Positions 44,090 through 55,608 of a DNA stretch of 64,000 bases are shown here, one piece after another. A program made the position numbers and the translations under genes. Within the stretch, counting starts at the first letter, position 1. Each line of letters begins with the position of its first letter. This DNA is from Nematopogon swammerdamellus (lineage: Eukaryota; Arthropoda; Insecta; Lepidoptera; Adelidae): the NCBI GenBank assembly GCA_946902875.1, contig OX336339.1, positions 21,731,349-21,795,348 on the forward strand, in the 5' to 3' direction. The notes beneath the pieces were generated by a model. It was not told the DNA's origin and did not search any database. It worked only from the letters and a program-made list of their open reading frames with translations.

Positions 44090-44615
44090 GTGGGTGGCCG
44101 AGTGGTCTGGACGTCTCGGCTTCTCTTGCGAGAGATTCGAGGTTCGAATCCGGTCGGCGTGTAGCAATGGGTTTTCTTTTTTCTTTTGTTTTTATGAAAA
44201 CTGACACGGTTGGCTACATCACCTACCTACTGCATTCGTGATGTCAACCCATAACACCTTGGTGAATTAGGTGCCATTTCAGTGCTTGCCTTAGATCGTG
44301 TCAGCTACACTGTACTGTACTTTACGGAAAAAATTACGTACACATACACCTGCTGCTTCACCGTTCGGAATCGGTGTAAAATTGTAGATCCCTTTCCTTG
44401 CCCCCTTACTAGGTGGTAGGTTTAAATTGTAGCCGACTGGGTTTGTACTACGTACGTATTGGATGTAAGATGGTCGTATAGCAGCGTCGGATATGTTCTC
44501 CTCTAGTCCAGTATTAGCAACCCAAAGGGAAGTCTTCAGAATCGAGGTGATTTTGGCTGATCGGAGCATGTGCTCTGGCCCCTCTGATCTAGCCACCCAC
44601 ACCGGATTATATAAA
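44090..44615 (+). mobile_element. SINE family 2 with a family 1 fragment nested inside
   Basis: Head AGTGGGTGGCCGAGTGGTCT ... GAGGTTCGAATCCGGTCGGC, then at about 44190-44335 a reversed family 1 tail (GAAAACTGACACGGTTGGCT), then the family 2 body (CACCTGCTGCTTCACCGTTC ... TGTGCTCTGGCCCCTCTGAT). Confidence 0.75.
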
Positions 44616-45578
44616 AAAAGGTCCGCCTCTTGCCCCTTTTGCTACTTTTTGTATTGTGCAATAAATAATATTTTCAATGAATTTAATTTCAAACATTTAA
44701 TTGCCGCATCTGTTACTTAGGTGTATAAAAAGCTTGACAGATTCCTCCCCACAGTACAGCCTTAAGGGCTAATTTAGGGGGCAGAAATCAAATCATGGTA
44801 CGGAAAAAAGAACTAAACGTTTAATATATAATATATTGCATGTATTTTCTCAAACACAAAATAAAAAACTCACACAAAAACAAAAACTCTATCCACTTAG
44901 CAAGAGAAACTGGCACAACAATTCTTCCTATTTTTCACGTACTTAATCACCATGCTGTTGATTTTTTTTGTATTGAGGCGTACTTTAGGAATAAATACAC
45001 ATCTTATTCTCCGTTCTCTATTCTCTATCTCTATCTCTACTTCTTATATAAAGGCAACGTCTGTCTGTCTGCATGTATGTATGTTTGAAGTAAACTTCGG
45101 AACCACTGAACAGATTTTGATGCGGTTTGCACTAATAAAGAGTAGTTCTTGAGGCTCACTACATGCTATATATCGTCACGCTAAATAGCCTTAGGGCTGA
45201 GCAGTATCAAAGAAAGTATAGTATGGACGGGAGAGAGAGAGGTAGAATATAAGAGAAATTTACTATTAAACCGAGTCTACAGCTAGCGATGCCGTGGGCA
45301 AAAGCTTTTGATAATTTAATAAGCAATTATTGCAAGTCTTCACCGAGCGAGTATCGCAGCCCACTGCACGCCGCTCGCCGTGCGGCAGCCGGCTCGCATC
45401 ACGTACACGTTGCTCACATATTCTGAATAACACACTTCAATATCTGAGATCCGGGACGCCATTTGTAACGAACTCCTTTCTACTACCACAAGGTACACTA
45501 AAGAACCCTTCTATGTACTTCTGCGTGAGGCGCCGCCGTTGATTTAGTATAATTTTAAAAGTGCATTCAATCAATAAT

Positions 45579-45906
45579 ACGATGTGGAGCCGGTACTTCA
45601 AAAGAATAGCCCCACTGCCTCTCTCCCCGTGTATGTCGTAAAAGGCGACTAAGGGATATGACTCTTCTTATATTACTGTGTGGTAGGGTTTAACCCGCCC
45701 GCGTTGGTACTACCGCACTGAATGAAAGGTCGGTCGAAACGGCTATGTAAATAGTTTGTGTTTTCCGTCCAGTTCAGTGTAGCCGGCACGATCGAAGGGA
45801 AGCACTGAAGTGGCACCAAGTTCACCCGGTGTTTTGGGCTGACATCACGGATGCTGTAGGTGATGTAGCCAATCGTGTCAGTTTCCATAAAAAAAAAAAA
45901 AAAAAA
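45579..45906 (+). mobile_element. SINE family 1 body with module A
   Basis: Same order as 31673-31988 with a long poly(A) end next to the hairpin TIR element at 45941. Confidence 0.8.
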
Positions 45907-45940
45907 TTATGGATGAAATTTAAAAATAAATACATACTCG

Positions 45941-46154
45941 TACAGTAAGCGACAGTAAATAATGCACATCGGTCTTTAGAAAGAGACAATCCGGTTGTAG
46001 AGCGTCGTCTCTGTCGCACTAACTCGCACGCCTCTGTGCGACAGAGACGACGCTCTACAACCGGAGATTGTCGTACGGATGCGTACAGTACGCGGCGGTA
46101 AATTATTTCTCTATCTAACAGCTCGACACGCATTATTTGCTGATGGGAACTGTA
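45941..46154. mobile_element. Single-unit relative of the hairpin-repeat TIR element
   Basis: TACAGTAAGCGACAGTAAAT at the left; CGACACGCATTATTTGC and ACTGTA at the right. One hairpin core: GTAGAGCGTCGTCTCTGTCG pairs with CGACAGAGACGACGCTCTAC (45997-46062). Shows the unamplified layout. Confidence 0.65.
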
Positions 46155-46559
46155 TATTATGAGGTGAAATGTGGGTGTATCTATTACAGAGATTTCTTCC
46201 AGTCAATCTTTGGACGTTTGAGAGTAGTAGGTATGTTGTTAAATATTAGTGGAATTCTTCATCATCATCAAGCAGGAAATACAAATATTTACATTTATTA
46301 TGGGTTTTTAACACAATTCGTTACGAATCATGCGCCTTAGATGGAAAATCTAGAGTCATGATTGCCTTGCATTTTCTGTACCTACTTATGAAATGTGTAT
46401 AATTTTGTGTACAAATATTTGTATTCCACTGTTTGCTGAATTAATAAAGTTTTTGGCAAGGCAGACTTACTAGGTATATTTTTGCATCCATCTCGTTTTT
46501 TAAATTACACTTTGAAATGTTAATTTTGTACGCTTTGAGGTGAGGAAACGGCGGCAGAG

Positions 46560-46800
46560 GTGTGTCAGGGTCGTGGCATGTCGGGATCCGTTTTCCATGC
46601 CTACCCCACTGCTCACTCTGTCGAGTTAGAAACTGAACATTCTTTTGTTGGTGACATTGGGCTTGAAGGACCCATCATTTCTCAAAATCGTTCCTCTTTC
46701 ACACCGTTAGGGAGGGTATGGAATTGTCTACCGGCGAGTATGTTTCCCGATATGTACTTTCAACCTGAAAGTATTCAAAAGTTAACGTTAACGAGACGGA
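46560..46800 (+). mobile_element. LINE C-terminal fragment
   Basis: The frame includes VELETEHSFVGD then RSSFTPLGRVWNCLPASMFP, the R-x-W-N-x-L-P-x-x-x-F-P pattern of LINE C termini. Upstream and downstream text is degenerate. A related inverted stretch lies at 47100-47300. Confidence 0.45.
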
Positions 46801-47394
46801 AGTTAACTTTCTCCAAACAAAATCGTCTTTCGGCATTTATGTTTTCTAGCCCCCTAAACCTTATCCGATTTTTAGAATTTTTTTTTCTTGTCTTTTGAAC
46901 AGTTCAATCTACGTTCCTGTAAATGTTTTGTTTAGATAAATATACCTACAATACCGGAGCTAAAAATATGTATTTCGACAGAAAAAAACTGAATTTTTTA
47001 ATTTTTAATGTCATGAAGTTCATTAAGCTTTATTGAGTCATCAAATTAGATATTCAAAAAATAAAAAGACAGGAACGTAGATTCGACTGTCCTTATTACA
47101 ACAAAATATTGTAAAAATCGGATACGGTTTAGGGGGTAAAAATATAAATGCCGAAAGGCGATTTTGTATGGAGAAAGTTAACTTCCGTCTCGTTGGCTGG
47201 ATAGCGAGTCCGCAAAGCTGGTATGGTGTCTCGCTGAATGTGATTTCGCGAGGTGCATTTGGCTGTTTCGAATACCTCTGGCTGGACCCTCGGCACATCC
47301 ACACATACTAGTTTTAAAAAAACTTTATCTATGTATGATATTAATTTATTTCATGAAGACTAGTTGGTTTAGTGACTAAACCAACAGAAGGGTA

Positions 47395-47493
47395 GCAGAA
47401 GGGTTTAACCCTACAACCTAGAAAGGCAAGGGAAAGGACTAAACTTTAGTCCTTTCCCTTGCCTTTCTAGGTTGTAGGGTTAAACCCTTCTGC
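47395..47493. repeat. Perfect 99-bp palindrome
   Basis: Arms of 49 bp (47395-47443 and 47445-47493) around a single C at 47444, with no mismatch. The right arm continues into a diverged SINE family 1 body (47445-47695: TAGGTTGTAGGGTTAAACCC ... GTCAGGTAACATAAA). A second small palindrome TTGGTTTAGTGACTAAACCAA lies just upstream (47364-47384). Confidence 0.9.
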
Positions 47494-47982
47494 ATTGTTA
47501 CCACCCTGTTACCATCTGAATGAAGGTTAGTAGAAATAGCTATGCAAAATAGGTAAAGATATCCAACTAGTTCATTGTACCCGCTACGTTAATGGGATGT
47601 ACTGACATGGCATTTATTTGCGACAGGAACACATGTTAGGGGATCGTCATCCCGAGTTAGTAGGCGAAGTAGCTAACCATGTCAGGTAACATAAAACATG
47701 ATAATAAAGAAGTTAGTACAAATACTGAATTTGATCGATTTCACCACTTTACTGAACATACATACATACATTACACACTACACGCTGTATCCCGACAATC
47801 GGGGTAAGCAGAGTAACCGTAGATGTGCTGCAGGTACTCTTATAAATTACAGCACAACACCGACCACCACGTTTAGCAAAGTATTCGGATATACCACACC
47901 TCCGGTTAAGTATAGCCTAATATTACTTTTCCCATACAGTTGACAGCAGTTAACAAGTCAGGTACATTTTAGCCGAAGATAG

Positions 47983-48140
47983 GTGAAATATGTTTCGATG
48001 TTATCTAAACTACTGGCAGAGCTAACCCGGCTGCAGGTTTCCGCCTCCGCCGCCTCGGCCGCCTCGGCCGCCTCGGCCGCCGCGCCGCCGCAGAAGCCTC
48101 AACGCAGTAGCCTCACTAATGGGCCGACACACTCCTTCTT
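47983..48140 (+). CDS. Candidate exon: short helix plus Ala/Ser/Pro-rich segment
   Basis: Acceptor CGAAGATAG|GTG and strong donor TTCTT|GTAAGT (48140/48141). Frame VKYVSMLSKLLAELTRLQVS, ASAASAASAASAAAPPQKPQ, RSSLTNGPTHSF. LSKLLAELTRL looks like a short amphipathic helix. Phase 0 in (fits the 43212 donor), phase 2 out; without splicing it stops two codons later (TTG TAA). An alternative acceptor GGCAG|AGC at 48019/48020 would fit phase 1. Unrecognised. Confidence 0.4.
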
Positions 48141-48429
48141 GTAAGTAAAAATTATGATTATCGCGTGCAGCGCTCTCTCCCGCCTGATCCTTTGATCCCT
48201 AACTAGCGGCGGGAGTGCCGGCCAGATCCACCGGCGCGCCGCCGCCGGCGCCTCGGCCGCACGGCACCGACTTTCCTTTTTCTTCCAACTATAACTCTTT
48301 TTTATTGCCCTCCTTGAGGCCTCGCGGCGCCGGCGAGCCTTACAGCCGACGGCTTCCGGTCGCTTAAGAGTTTCGTCGGATGAAATAATAACTTTGGCAT
48401 TTTCACGTGGACGCGACCTTTGATTTTTA

Positions 48430-48885
48430 GGGTTCCGTTCCGTGGTCAGCGACGCTGGCCGGGACTACTTATAAAATCGATCAGGTGTCTGTCCGTCCAC
48501 ACATCCGTCTGTCTGTCACAGCTCATTGCCCACAAACCAGTGTGGTGATTTTTTTTCCATTGGGTCTTTTTTTATGTTTCCGTATCCCGTACGGAAGCCT
48601 ATTACTAAGCCTACGCCGTATGCCTGTCTGTATGTCTGTCCGTCCGTCCGTCCGTCTGTCTGTCCGAGGGCTGTATCTCTTGAACCGTAATAGGTAGACG
48701 GTTGAAATTTTCACAGAATATGTATTATTATGGCGAATATAACAACAAGAAATAAAAAATAGAAAAAGTAAAAAATTAAGGGGGGCTCCTATACAAGAAA
48801 CATGTTTTCTTCAATGTTTTTTTTGTGGCGCGGAAACCTCAGTGCGCGAGTTCGCCTCGCACTTGGCCGGTTTTTTTTCTATTAC
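48430..48885 (+). repeat. Interspersed repeat, second copy of the CGCACTTGGCCGG family
   Basis: GGGTTCCGTTCCGTGGTC, CTATTACTAAGCCTACGCCG, (GTCC)n, TCTCTTGAACCGTAATAGGT, GTGCGCGAGTTCGCCTCGCA. Confidence 0.65.
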
Positions 48886-48962
48886 TTTATAACATTAAAT
48901 TATTATTCATTACTTTGTAAGTACGGGATGCTACGGAAACCTCTGCGTGAGAACATAATTAT

Positions 48963-49420
48963 ATATACAGGGTATAAAAACGGCGAGTACATTAAATTTA
49001 GGAAATGATTATTGGGATCAAGAGTAACAAAAAAGTCAAATAACTTTTTTCTGAATTCCCTTTAAATAAAAAGTTACAGTTTTCATACAAACTAATTGAT
49101 TATTTTAGTGTAAAAATATCTAATGACAACAGAGCGGCGCGGAGGGGGGAAGAGCGGGCGAGACGTGAGCGCCTCGGACAGAGGTGTTGGCGGGAGGGGC
49201 GGAGGTCAGCTTTGTGAGTGGAGGACTGGAGGTAGGCAGGCGGAGGGTGCGGTGCGGCAACAACGCGTTAAATTACACTAGACGAAAACATATATTTCAA
49301 AAATTTATATCTCGAAAACTAGACACTTTAGAGAAAAACTTTATTTGCTTTTTTTCTAGGAAAAACATGAGGATTGTGCTGGTGAAATTAATGTACTCGC
49401 CGTTTTAACACCCTGTATAT
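48963..49420. mobile_element. TIR element with GC-rich core, ATATACAGGG termini
   Basis: Ends ATATACAGGGTATAAAAACG and CGTTTTAACACCCTGTATAT with CGAGTACATTAA inside both arms. The middle (49130-49260) is G-rich. Layout parallels 2073-2498, perhaps the same broad family. Confidence 0.65.
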
Positions 49421-49565
49421 GTATATATATTGTTATCTTGAGTCTGAAATGAGGAAATAGGAATTAAATATAAAAATAATAAAGTTTAATTTCAATGTAA
49501 ATTATAACCTTCGTTCTTTGTTGATTGTTAGTTGTTGGAGTTTTTTTGCCCTTAATAGTAATAAT

Positions 49566-50927
49566 AATATCGTGAACTCCGGCGGCATACAGTTGTCGGA
49601 GTCCATGAATGTTCGAGCTCTCTCCGAAGACGAAACCTATAAATATCTGGGAATATCGGAGGCTCTCAACATACGGGATACGGACATGAAACAATCAGTT
49701 AAGGAAAAGTTTTTTCACCGTCTTACAAAAGTGCTAAATAGCCTTTTGTCAGGCGGCAATAAAATTCGTGCCTATAACGGTTGGGTCATGCCTGTGCTCG
49801 TATATACCTTCGGTATTCTCAGATGGACTCAGACCGAATTGGACTCGCTGGACAGAAAGGTCAGGACGCTGATGACGAAATCCCGTATGCACCACCCACG
49901 ATCATCGGTCATGAGGTTGTATATCCCGCGGAAGTGTGGGGGTCGAGGTATGTTAAATGCCAAGAACCTGCACAACCGCGAGGTATGCAATCTCCGTCAG
50001 TACTTTTTGGAAAAGACTGATGTTTGTGAGATGCACCGCGATGTCGTCACCAGCGATAAAGGTCTTACCCCGCTGAGCATGGGAAAAGAGAACTGGCGGA
50101 AGCCGGTTGTACTGAGCACTGAGGACCGCATGGAAGTATGGAAAGGCAAGGAGCTGCACGGTAGGTACTTCCGGTCTCTCACGGGACCGGATGTAGACCA
50201 ACTTGCTTCCGTGCACTGGCTACGCTTCGGGGACCTCTTCGGGGAAACCGAGGGTTTTGTCTTTGCAATACAAGATGAGGTTGTCAAGACGAACAACTAT
50301 AGGAAACACATAATGAAGGACGGCACCATTGACATCTGCCGCGCCTGCCACCAACCTGGCGAGTCCCTCAGACATGTAATTTCCGGTTGTTCGCAGCTTG
50401 CCAACACCGAGTATCTGCATAGACACAACCTAGTAGCCAGGATTATCCACCAGCAACTTGCCTTAAAGTTCAACCTTGTGGGTACCGAGGTGCCTTACTA
50501 TAAGTACAATCCACCGCCAGTTCTCGAGAACGGTCATGTCACACTCTACTGGGACCGGTCCATTATTACAGATAGGACTATTCTTGCGAATAGACCTGAT
50601 ATTGTGATAGTGGACCGGGAGGCGAGGCGTGCAACGCTCGTCGATATCGCCGTGCCGCACGATGGTAACCTCGTCAGTAAGGAAGCAGAGAAGATGCTGA
50701 AGTATCTGGATCTGCAGCACGAGGTTACCAAAATGTGGCCCGTCGACTCGACGATCGTTGTGCCCATAGTCGTATCAGCGCATGGGCTGATAGCGAAGAG
50801 CCTCGATGACCACCTTAAGAGGCTCTCGCTGAGTGGTTGGGTCAAGGGCCAGATCCAGAAGGCAGCCCTGCTCGACACTGCACGCATCGTCCGGAGGTTC
50901 CTCTCTTTGGGACCCGACCATCGGTAG
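49566..50927 (+). CDS. Retrotransposon polyprotein fragment: RT thumb, CCHC knuckle, restriction-like endonuclease
   Basis: Element-derived frame starting at NSGGIQLSESMNVRALSEDE. The upstream 16 codons back to the first ATG (49518) are flank-derived and not part of the element. There is no promoter or plausible start, so it is best read as an uninterrupted 5'-truncated copy. CCHC spacing is C-x2-C-x8-H-x4-C around residues 275-290 of the frame. The RLE has RPD...D catalytic-type residues. Confidence 0.8.
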   Translation, partial: NIVNSGGIQLSESMNVRALSEDETYKYLGISEALNIRDTDMKQSVKEKFFHRLTKVLNSLLSGGNKIRAYNGWVMPVLVYTFGILRWTQTELDSLDRKVRTLMTKSRMHHPRSSVMRLYIPRKCGGRGMLNAKNLHNREVCNLRQYFLEKTDVCEMHRDVVTSDKGLTPLSMGKENWRKPVVLSTEDRMEVWKGKELHGRYFRSLTGPDVDQLASVHWLRFGDLFGETEGFVFAIQDEVVKTNNYRKHIMKDGTIDICRACHQPGESLRHVISGCSQLANTEYLHRHNLVARIIHQQLALKFNLVGTEVPYYKYNPPPVLENGHVTLYWDRSIITDRTILANRPDIVIVDREARRATLVDIAVPHDGNLVSKEAEKMLKYLDLQHEVTKMWPVDSTIVVPIVVSAHGLIAKSLDDHLKRLSLSGWVKGQIQKAALLDTARIVRRFLSLGPDHR

Positions 50928-51042
50928 CCTGGGCTCGCCCCGCCGCCGGTGGTGGAAACTCCGTTTGTTTTTATATTAATTTTAGGTTTTAATTAAAAAA
51001 AAAAAATGTAAAATTTGTATAAAAAGAAATGTGGAAATAAAT
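49566..51042 (+). mobile_element. 5'-truncated RLE-type non-LTR retrotransposon (Dong/R4-like)
   Basis: An open frame to the stop at 50925-50927 encodes about 450 residues: the end of the reverse transcriptase/thumb (ETYKYLGISEALN, VMPVLVYTFGILRWTQTELD), a CCHC knuckle CRACHQPGESLRHVISGC, and a restriction-like endonuclease core RPDIVIVDREARRATLVDIA with PHD after it. This C-terminal CCHC-plus-RLE order is that of the R2/R4/Dong branch. The 5' junction is directly after TAATAGTAATAATAAT, and AATAATAAT follows the 3' end, fitting the TAA-repeat target known for Dong. No stop or frameshift: a recent insertion, 5' truncated and not autonomous. Confidence 0.85.
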
Positions 51043-51592
51043 GGATAAAATAATAATATAACCTACTATATAGTTTAACAATATGTACCTATACCTACTA
51101 TTTGGCCGAAAATAAAACACAGTCGATAGGAAGAAAAAAAAACTTTTATCACCTAGCGCACTCGCGAGAGCAACTCCGAAGCGATAAAATTATGTACAAT
51201 TTTAAATAAGAAGCAGTCGGTATCTTGTGGCCTCAAGGATTAAGTAATTACGAAATGACGCTGTAGATTATTTTTCAATTAAAACTTCGACAAGACAAGA
51301 GTCCCTTCACCCGTCTCAGTCCCCCTCTACTGTACCCTCAGCCGCCCGTCGCTGCCGCGGGATCTATTTCATAATGAAACCTCGAAGAAGAAGTCAGGTA
51401 CAATACTTACATACAAAGCTGTCTTGAATTAAAAACAGCATTCGTCTTTAATTTTTGAATTGCACAAGCAAATGATTCCCTAACTAATATTGTCATATAT
51501 TTCATACAATTTCGCCCGGCTCCACAAAGTTCACCATAAGACGGCGACGACGGCTCGTAAAACGTGTTTGTGTTGATAAAGATATGTATATA

Positions 51593-51800
51593 TTCTTTAT
51601 TGAACACCAATTTATAAAAATTTGGTACAACAGGCGAGCTTAATGCCGCGAGGCATTCTATTCTAACTAACCTTTGGGATGTGGGAGAAGTACATGCAGG
51701 CGAACAAGAACAGTTTGTGGCAATGTGTTAGAAGACTGTAAAGAAATATGTATGATAAACTACATACGAATACTACATAAATACTTTAATAAGCATATAT
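51593..51800. repeat. Interspersed repeat (family C), second copy
   Basis: Same blocks as 26281-26475 in the same orientation. Flank differs. No coding content seen. Confidence 0.65.
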
Positions 51801-51954
51801 ATGGACCTATATAATAAACTTTCATATTATGTACATCGATCGGTGGTACCGTTGTGCAACACAATCAACTAAGATCAGATAATGTGCGACAGAGATACTA
51901 AACATTAATAATTTCGCGTTTGTACTCATATCATTATCCTAACTTACGTGGACA

Positions 51955-52395
51955 TGCTGATACCTCTTCTGTTCTTTTAAAATCCCTGTCCGAGGACTTC
52001 TATCCTTTTAAATTATTTCTTCCACAACTTCTATTATTTTAAATTACATGTCACGTATTATTTTAAATATCTTTTAAATGGTCTCTCATTAAACATATTC
52101 TTTTAAATTATCTGCCTGGACTGTTGTCTTTTATATTCCAAGTCTTCTGGAATAATATAAGTTCCAGGAATTCTATTATCTTAAGATCCCTGTCCCAGGA
52201 CTTCAATTTTTTAAATTATTTTTCCCAGTACTTATATTTTTTTAAATTTTCTGTTCCAGAACTTTATTATTTTATATAACATGTCACAGGACTTCTATTT
52301 TTTAATTTCCTATCCCAGGACTTCTATTCTCTTAAGTTCCCTGTCCCAGGACTTCTATATTTTAAATTCTCTGTCCCAGGAAATAAAAGTCCACG
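51955..52395. repeat. Minisatellite, about 30-bp unit
   Basis: Repeats of CCCAGGACTTCTATTTTTTA and AATT(A/C)(C/T)CTGT, degenerate at the left and cleaner towards 52395. Confidence 0.7.
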
Positions 52396-52699
52396 GAAAG
52401 CCATTACTCCTGGTAGAGTCAATGGTTGCATCTTCGGAGTCAAGACTAGGCGGTTGCCATGACGACGCGTGCGGGCGGGGCAAGAGGCAAAGAGGAGCGG
52501 GGCAAGGGGCGGGCTGGCTTGGCAGAGAGGGGGAGGCGGGCGCCATCTTGCGGAGAGGCGAGAAAAACAACTTCCGGTCCGACCGCAAGACACACGAGCC
52601 GAGCGGACATGCGGAAACGAAAACCTCAAGAGTTGTTTATGTAATCACGCGAACAATAATTAATTAAAATGTTCGGAAATCGTGTGACGCGCCTGTGTA

Positions 52700-52860
52700 C
52701 TTTTTTTTTTTTTTATTGTAAGCTCGACATATTATGGCGCCGAGGCACCCATGAGGTGTCTAACGGCGCCCATGGACATTCTGTCGTATGCGGGGGTTGC
52801 GAATGCCATGCCGGCCTGACAGGTGCCCATTCACGCCCCTCTTGAAGAACCCGAGACATA
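52700..52860 (-). mobile_element. Fragment of the same LINE tail
   Basis: Matches 15988-16150 (GGCGCCGAGGCACCCATGAG; TGCGAATGCCATGCC). Starts after a poly(T) run, as expected for a minus-strand LINE 3' end. Confidence 0.6.
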
Positions 52861-53039
52861 ATATTATATTTTTTCTAGTAATTTTTTAAATTACCATATT
52901 ACTATTTTTTTTTATTTTCTGCATTCTCCAATTTGCTACTGTATCTAGTTAACTACATATGTACTTAATAAAACTGAAGTGAACAAGAAAGTAAAAAAAG
53001 TGAATTACAACTTAAACTGAACCATAATTTTTTAATTGT

Positions 53040-53830
53040 TGTTTTATTATTTGTTAGGATATCCGCCATAATAACACATATTCTGTGAAAATTTCAACCC
53101 GCTAGCTATTGCGGTTCAAAAGATACAGCCCTCGGAACAGACGGACAGACAGACAAACAGACGGCGTATAGGCTTAGTAATAGACCTACGCCTGTACGGC
53201 ACGGAACCCTAAAAACTGTAAATGAAGTAGTAAACTGTAAATAATAAATTAAAAATAAAATAAGGAGAGTAAATTGAACGACACATCGAGAGGAAAGGTA
53301 CCATGGGGCTGATATTGACGAATTGCTTTGTTAAAGACCCTAAAAATAAATTAAATAATAAAAAAAAGATCAAAACAAAATATGGTTTTGGAATACCGTA
53401 CCAAAAATTAAACAAGAAACCCTTATGGTGAAATTGTGATGTCCGTTTGTCTGTCGGGTTTACTTTGTAGCAGAATTCTAAACAACGTTCTTCAGCATCT
53501 AGGAATTAAATTTTTTTTCTTCTGGTACGTACAGATATAAAGTAGACAAAAACCGGCCAAGTCCGAGTCGGACTGTCGCACTTAGGTTTCCGCACCACAA
53601 AAAATAAACAAAAACACGTTTCTTGTATGGGAACCCACCTTAATTTTTGACCTTTTCTGTATTTTATTACTTGTTATTATATCCACCAAAATAACACATG
53701 TCCTGTGAAAATTTCAACCGGGTACCTATTATGGTTCCAAAGATACAGCATAGCATAGACAGACGGCGTAGGCTTAGTAATAGGCTTCCGTGCGGGATAC
53801 GGAAACCTAAAAACGCTCATAAGTCACTGC
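53040..53830 (-). repeat. Two inverted copies of the CGCACTTGGCCGG family
   Basis: 53040-53220 and 53545-53825 both carry the reverse of GAAATTTTCACAGAATATGT and GGCTTAGTAATAG(A/G)C; the second starts ACCGGCCAAGTCCGAGTCGG. Confidence 0.6.
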
Positions 53831-54029
53831 TTTTGCGCGTTAGGGCTAGGACACACCGCGGCCATGACAAATGCCGGGTCGTAACTCAGAAAGTTTGCGC
53901 GGCCGAGATATCTAGACTAGACGGGCGCGCCGCGGCGGGAGAGAGAGAAACTTATTAAAATTAAGTTGCCTTTGATTAATGAACATTTGCACTTCCGCTT
54001 TGCTGTCAATTAGTAGTCATAAGGATTAT

Positions 54030-54465
54030 TCAAGTAAGCGCAATGTCTTTCTCTTCTCTACATCTATGTCTACTCGTCTTCTCTTCTTCTCTATGTTCTC
54101 TATATATATGTCTTTTCCTCTTCTCTTCTTCTCTACGTTCTCTACATCTATGTTTTCTCCTCTTCTCTTCTTCTCTATATCTTCTCATCTTCTCTACATC
54201 TATGTCTTCTCCTCTTCTGTTCTTCTCTATATCTTCTCTATGTTCTCTACATCTATGCATTTTCCTCTTCTCTTCTTCTCTATATCTTCTCTATATTCTC
54301 TACGTCTATGTCTTCTCCTCTTCTCTTCTTCTCTATATCCTCTTTATTTTCTCTACATCTATGTCTTCTCCTCTTCTCTTCTTCTCTATATCTTCTCTAC
54401 ATCTATGTCTTCTCCTCTTCTCGTCTTCTCTATATCTTCTCTATCTTCTCTACATAATATAAAAT
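54030..54465. repeat. Pyrimidine-rich minisatellite (TCTTCTC / CTACATCTATG)
   Basis: Irregular repetition of CTACATCTATGTCTTCTCCT and CTTCTCTTCTTCTCTATATC. The long open frames across it on both strands come from the lack of stops in this composition. Confidence 0.8.
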
Positions 54466-55049
54466 CCAATATATGCCGTCTATGTGCATGCATGTAGCTA
54501 TGTAATACGACATACTTCCGCAAGGATACAGGCTATATATCATCAAGTCATTATTCATATGACCTCTGCAGTGGAACCTAAAGCGAACACATTCGGAGAT
54601 AATTCGATTATTTCCTATGACACGATTTTACCGCAAGCGGAGCTGCGAGCACATCTAGTTGTTGATAACTTTGGAAAAACATGTTTCTTGCATGGGGACC
54701 CCCTTAATTTTTCACTTTTTCATTAGTTCCATCAAGTAGTTTTTCATTAATTTATTTGTTGTTATATCCGCTACAGTAACACATATTCTGTGACAATTTC
54801 AACCGGATAACTATTACAGTTCCAAAGAAATAGCCATCGGTCGAAAAATATATATTTTTTCTACAATACTAATGTATGGAACTGAAATGTTTTTTTGTCT
54901 TTCGAGAGCTGAAATCATTTAGATTATTATGGTATTGCTGTTTGAGTTCCATAATACAATACAAGCTAAGGAATCACGTGGTAAAATTGTGCAGTCGATC
55001 TGTCCTCACATCATTTGTGTAGATTCAACATAATGCATTCACATGGAAG

Positions 55050-55446
55050 TTTTTTTTTTTTTTTTTTTTATGGAAACTGACACGGTTGGCTACATCACCT
55101 ACAACGTCCGTGATGTCAGCCCATAACACCGGGTGAACTAGGTGCCATGTCAGTGGTTCCCCCTTTGATCGTGCCGGCTACACTGAACTGGTCGAAAAAC
55201 ACAAACCATTTACATAGCCGTTTAGACCGACGTTCCATTCAGTGCGGTGGTACCAACCCGGGCGGGTTAAACCCTACCACCAAGTAAGATTAGGAGGGAA
55301 GGGACCTACAGTTTTACGAGGAATCCGAACCTCGGTCAGCCTCCAACGGTCAGCGGTCACCCATCCAAGTACTGACCGCTCCCAGCGTTGCTTAACATTC
55401 AATAGCGACAGTTGACTGTCTGCACCACTGAGCTATCGAGGCTGAC
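55050..55446 (-). mobile_element. SINE family 1 with complete 5S-like head
   Basis: Poly(T) at the left, body in reverse, then GCGGTCACCCATCCAAGTAC and GTTGCTTAAC (reverse of the 5S-like TACTTGGATGGGTGACCGC and GTTAAGCAAC), and GAGCTATCGAGGCTGAC. The best-preserved 5S-like segment in the window. Confidence 0.85.
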
Positions 55447-55608
55447 AAACGAAAGAGTACGAAAGAGTAGAATTATCATGCAAAAGCGAAATAACCTGAG
55501 GTTTCTTTAGTTTCATATACTATCTGAAACCTATCAAATAACATGAAAAACATGCAGTTTATAGGTGTTTATTCCATCAAAGGGATATAGTAGGTGATGT
55601 ATGTAATG

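Noticed and set aside
52281..52667. 128-codon + frame and 101-codon minus frame
   Set aside because: Starts in a minisatellite and continues in GC-rich DNA with both strands open; no family recognised.
54030..54497. 172- and 139-codon frames rich in S, L, F
   Set aside because: Product of the pyrimidine-rich minisatellite; both frames and the reverse strand are open for the same reason.
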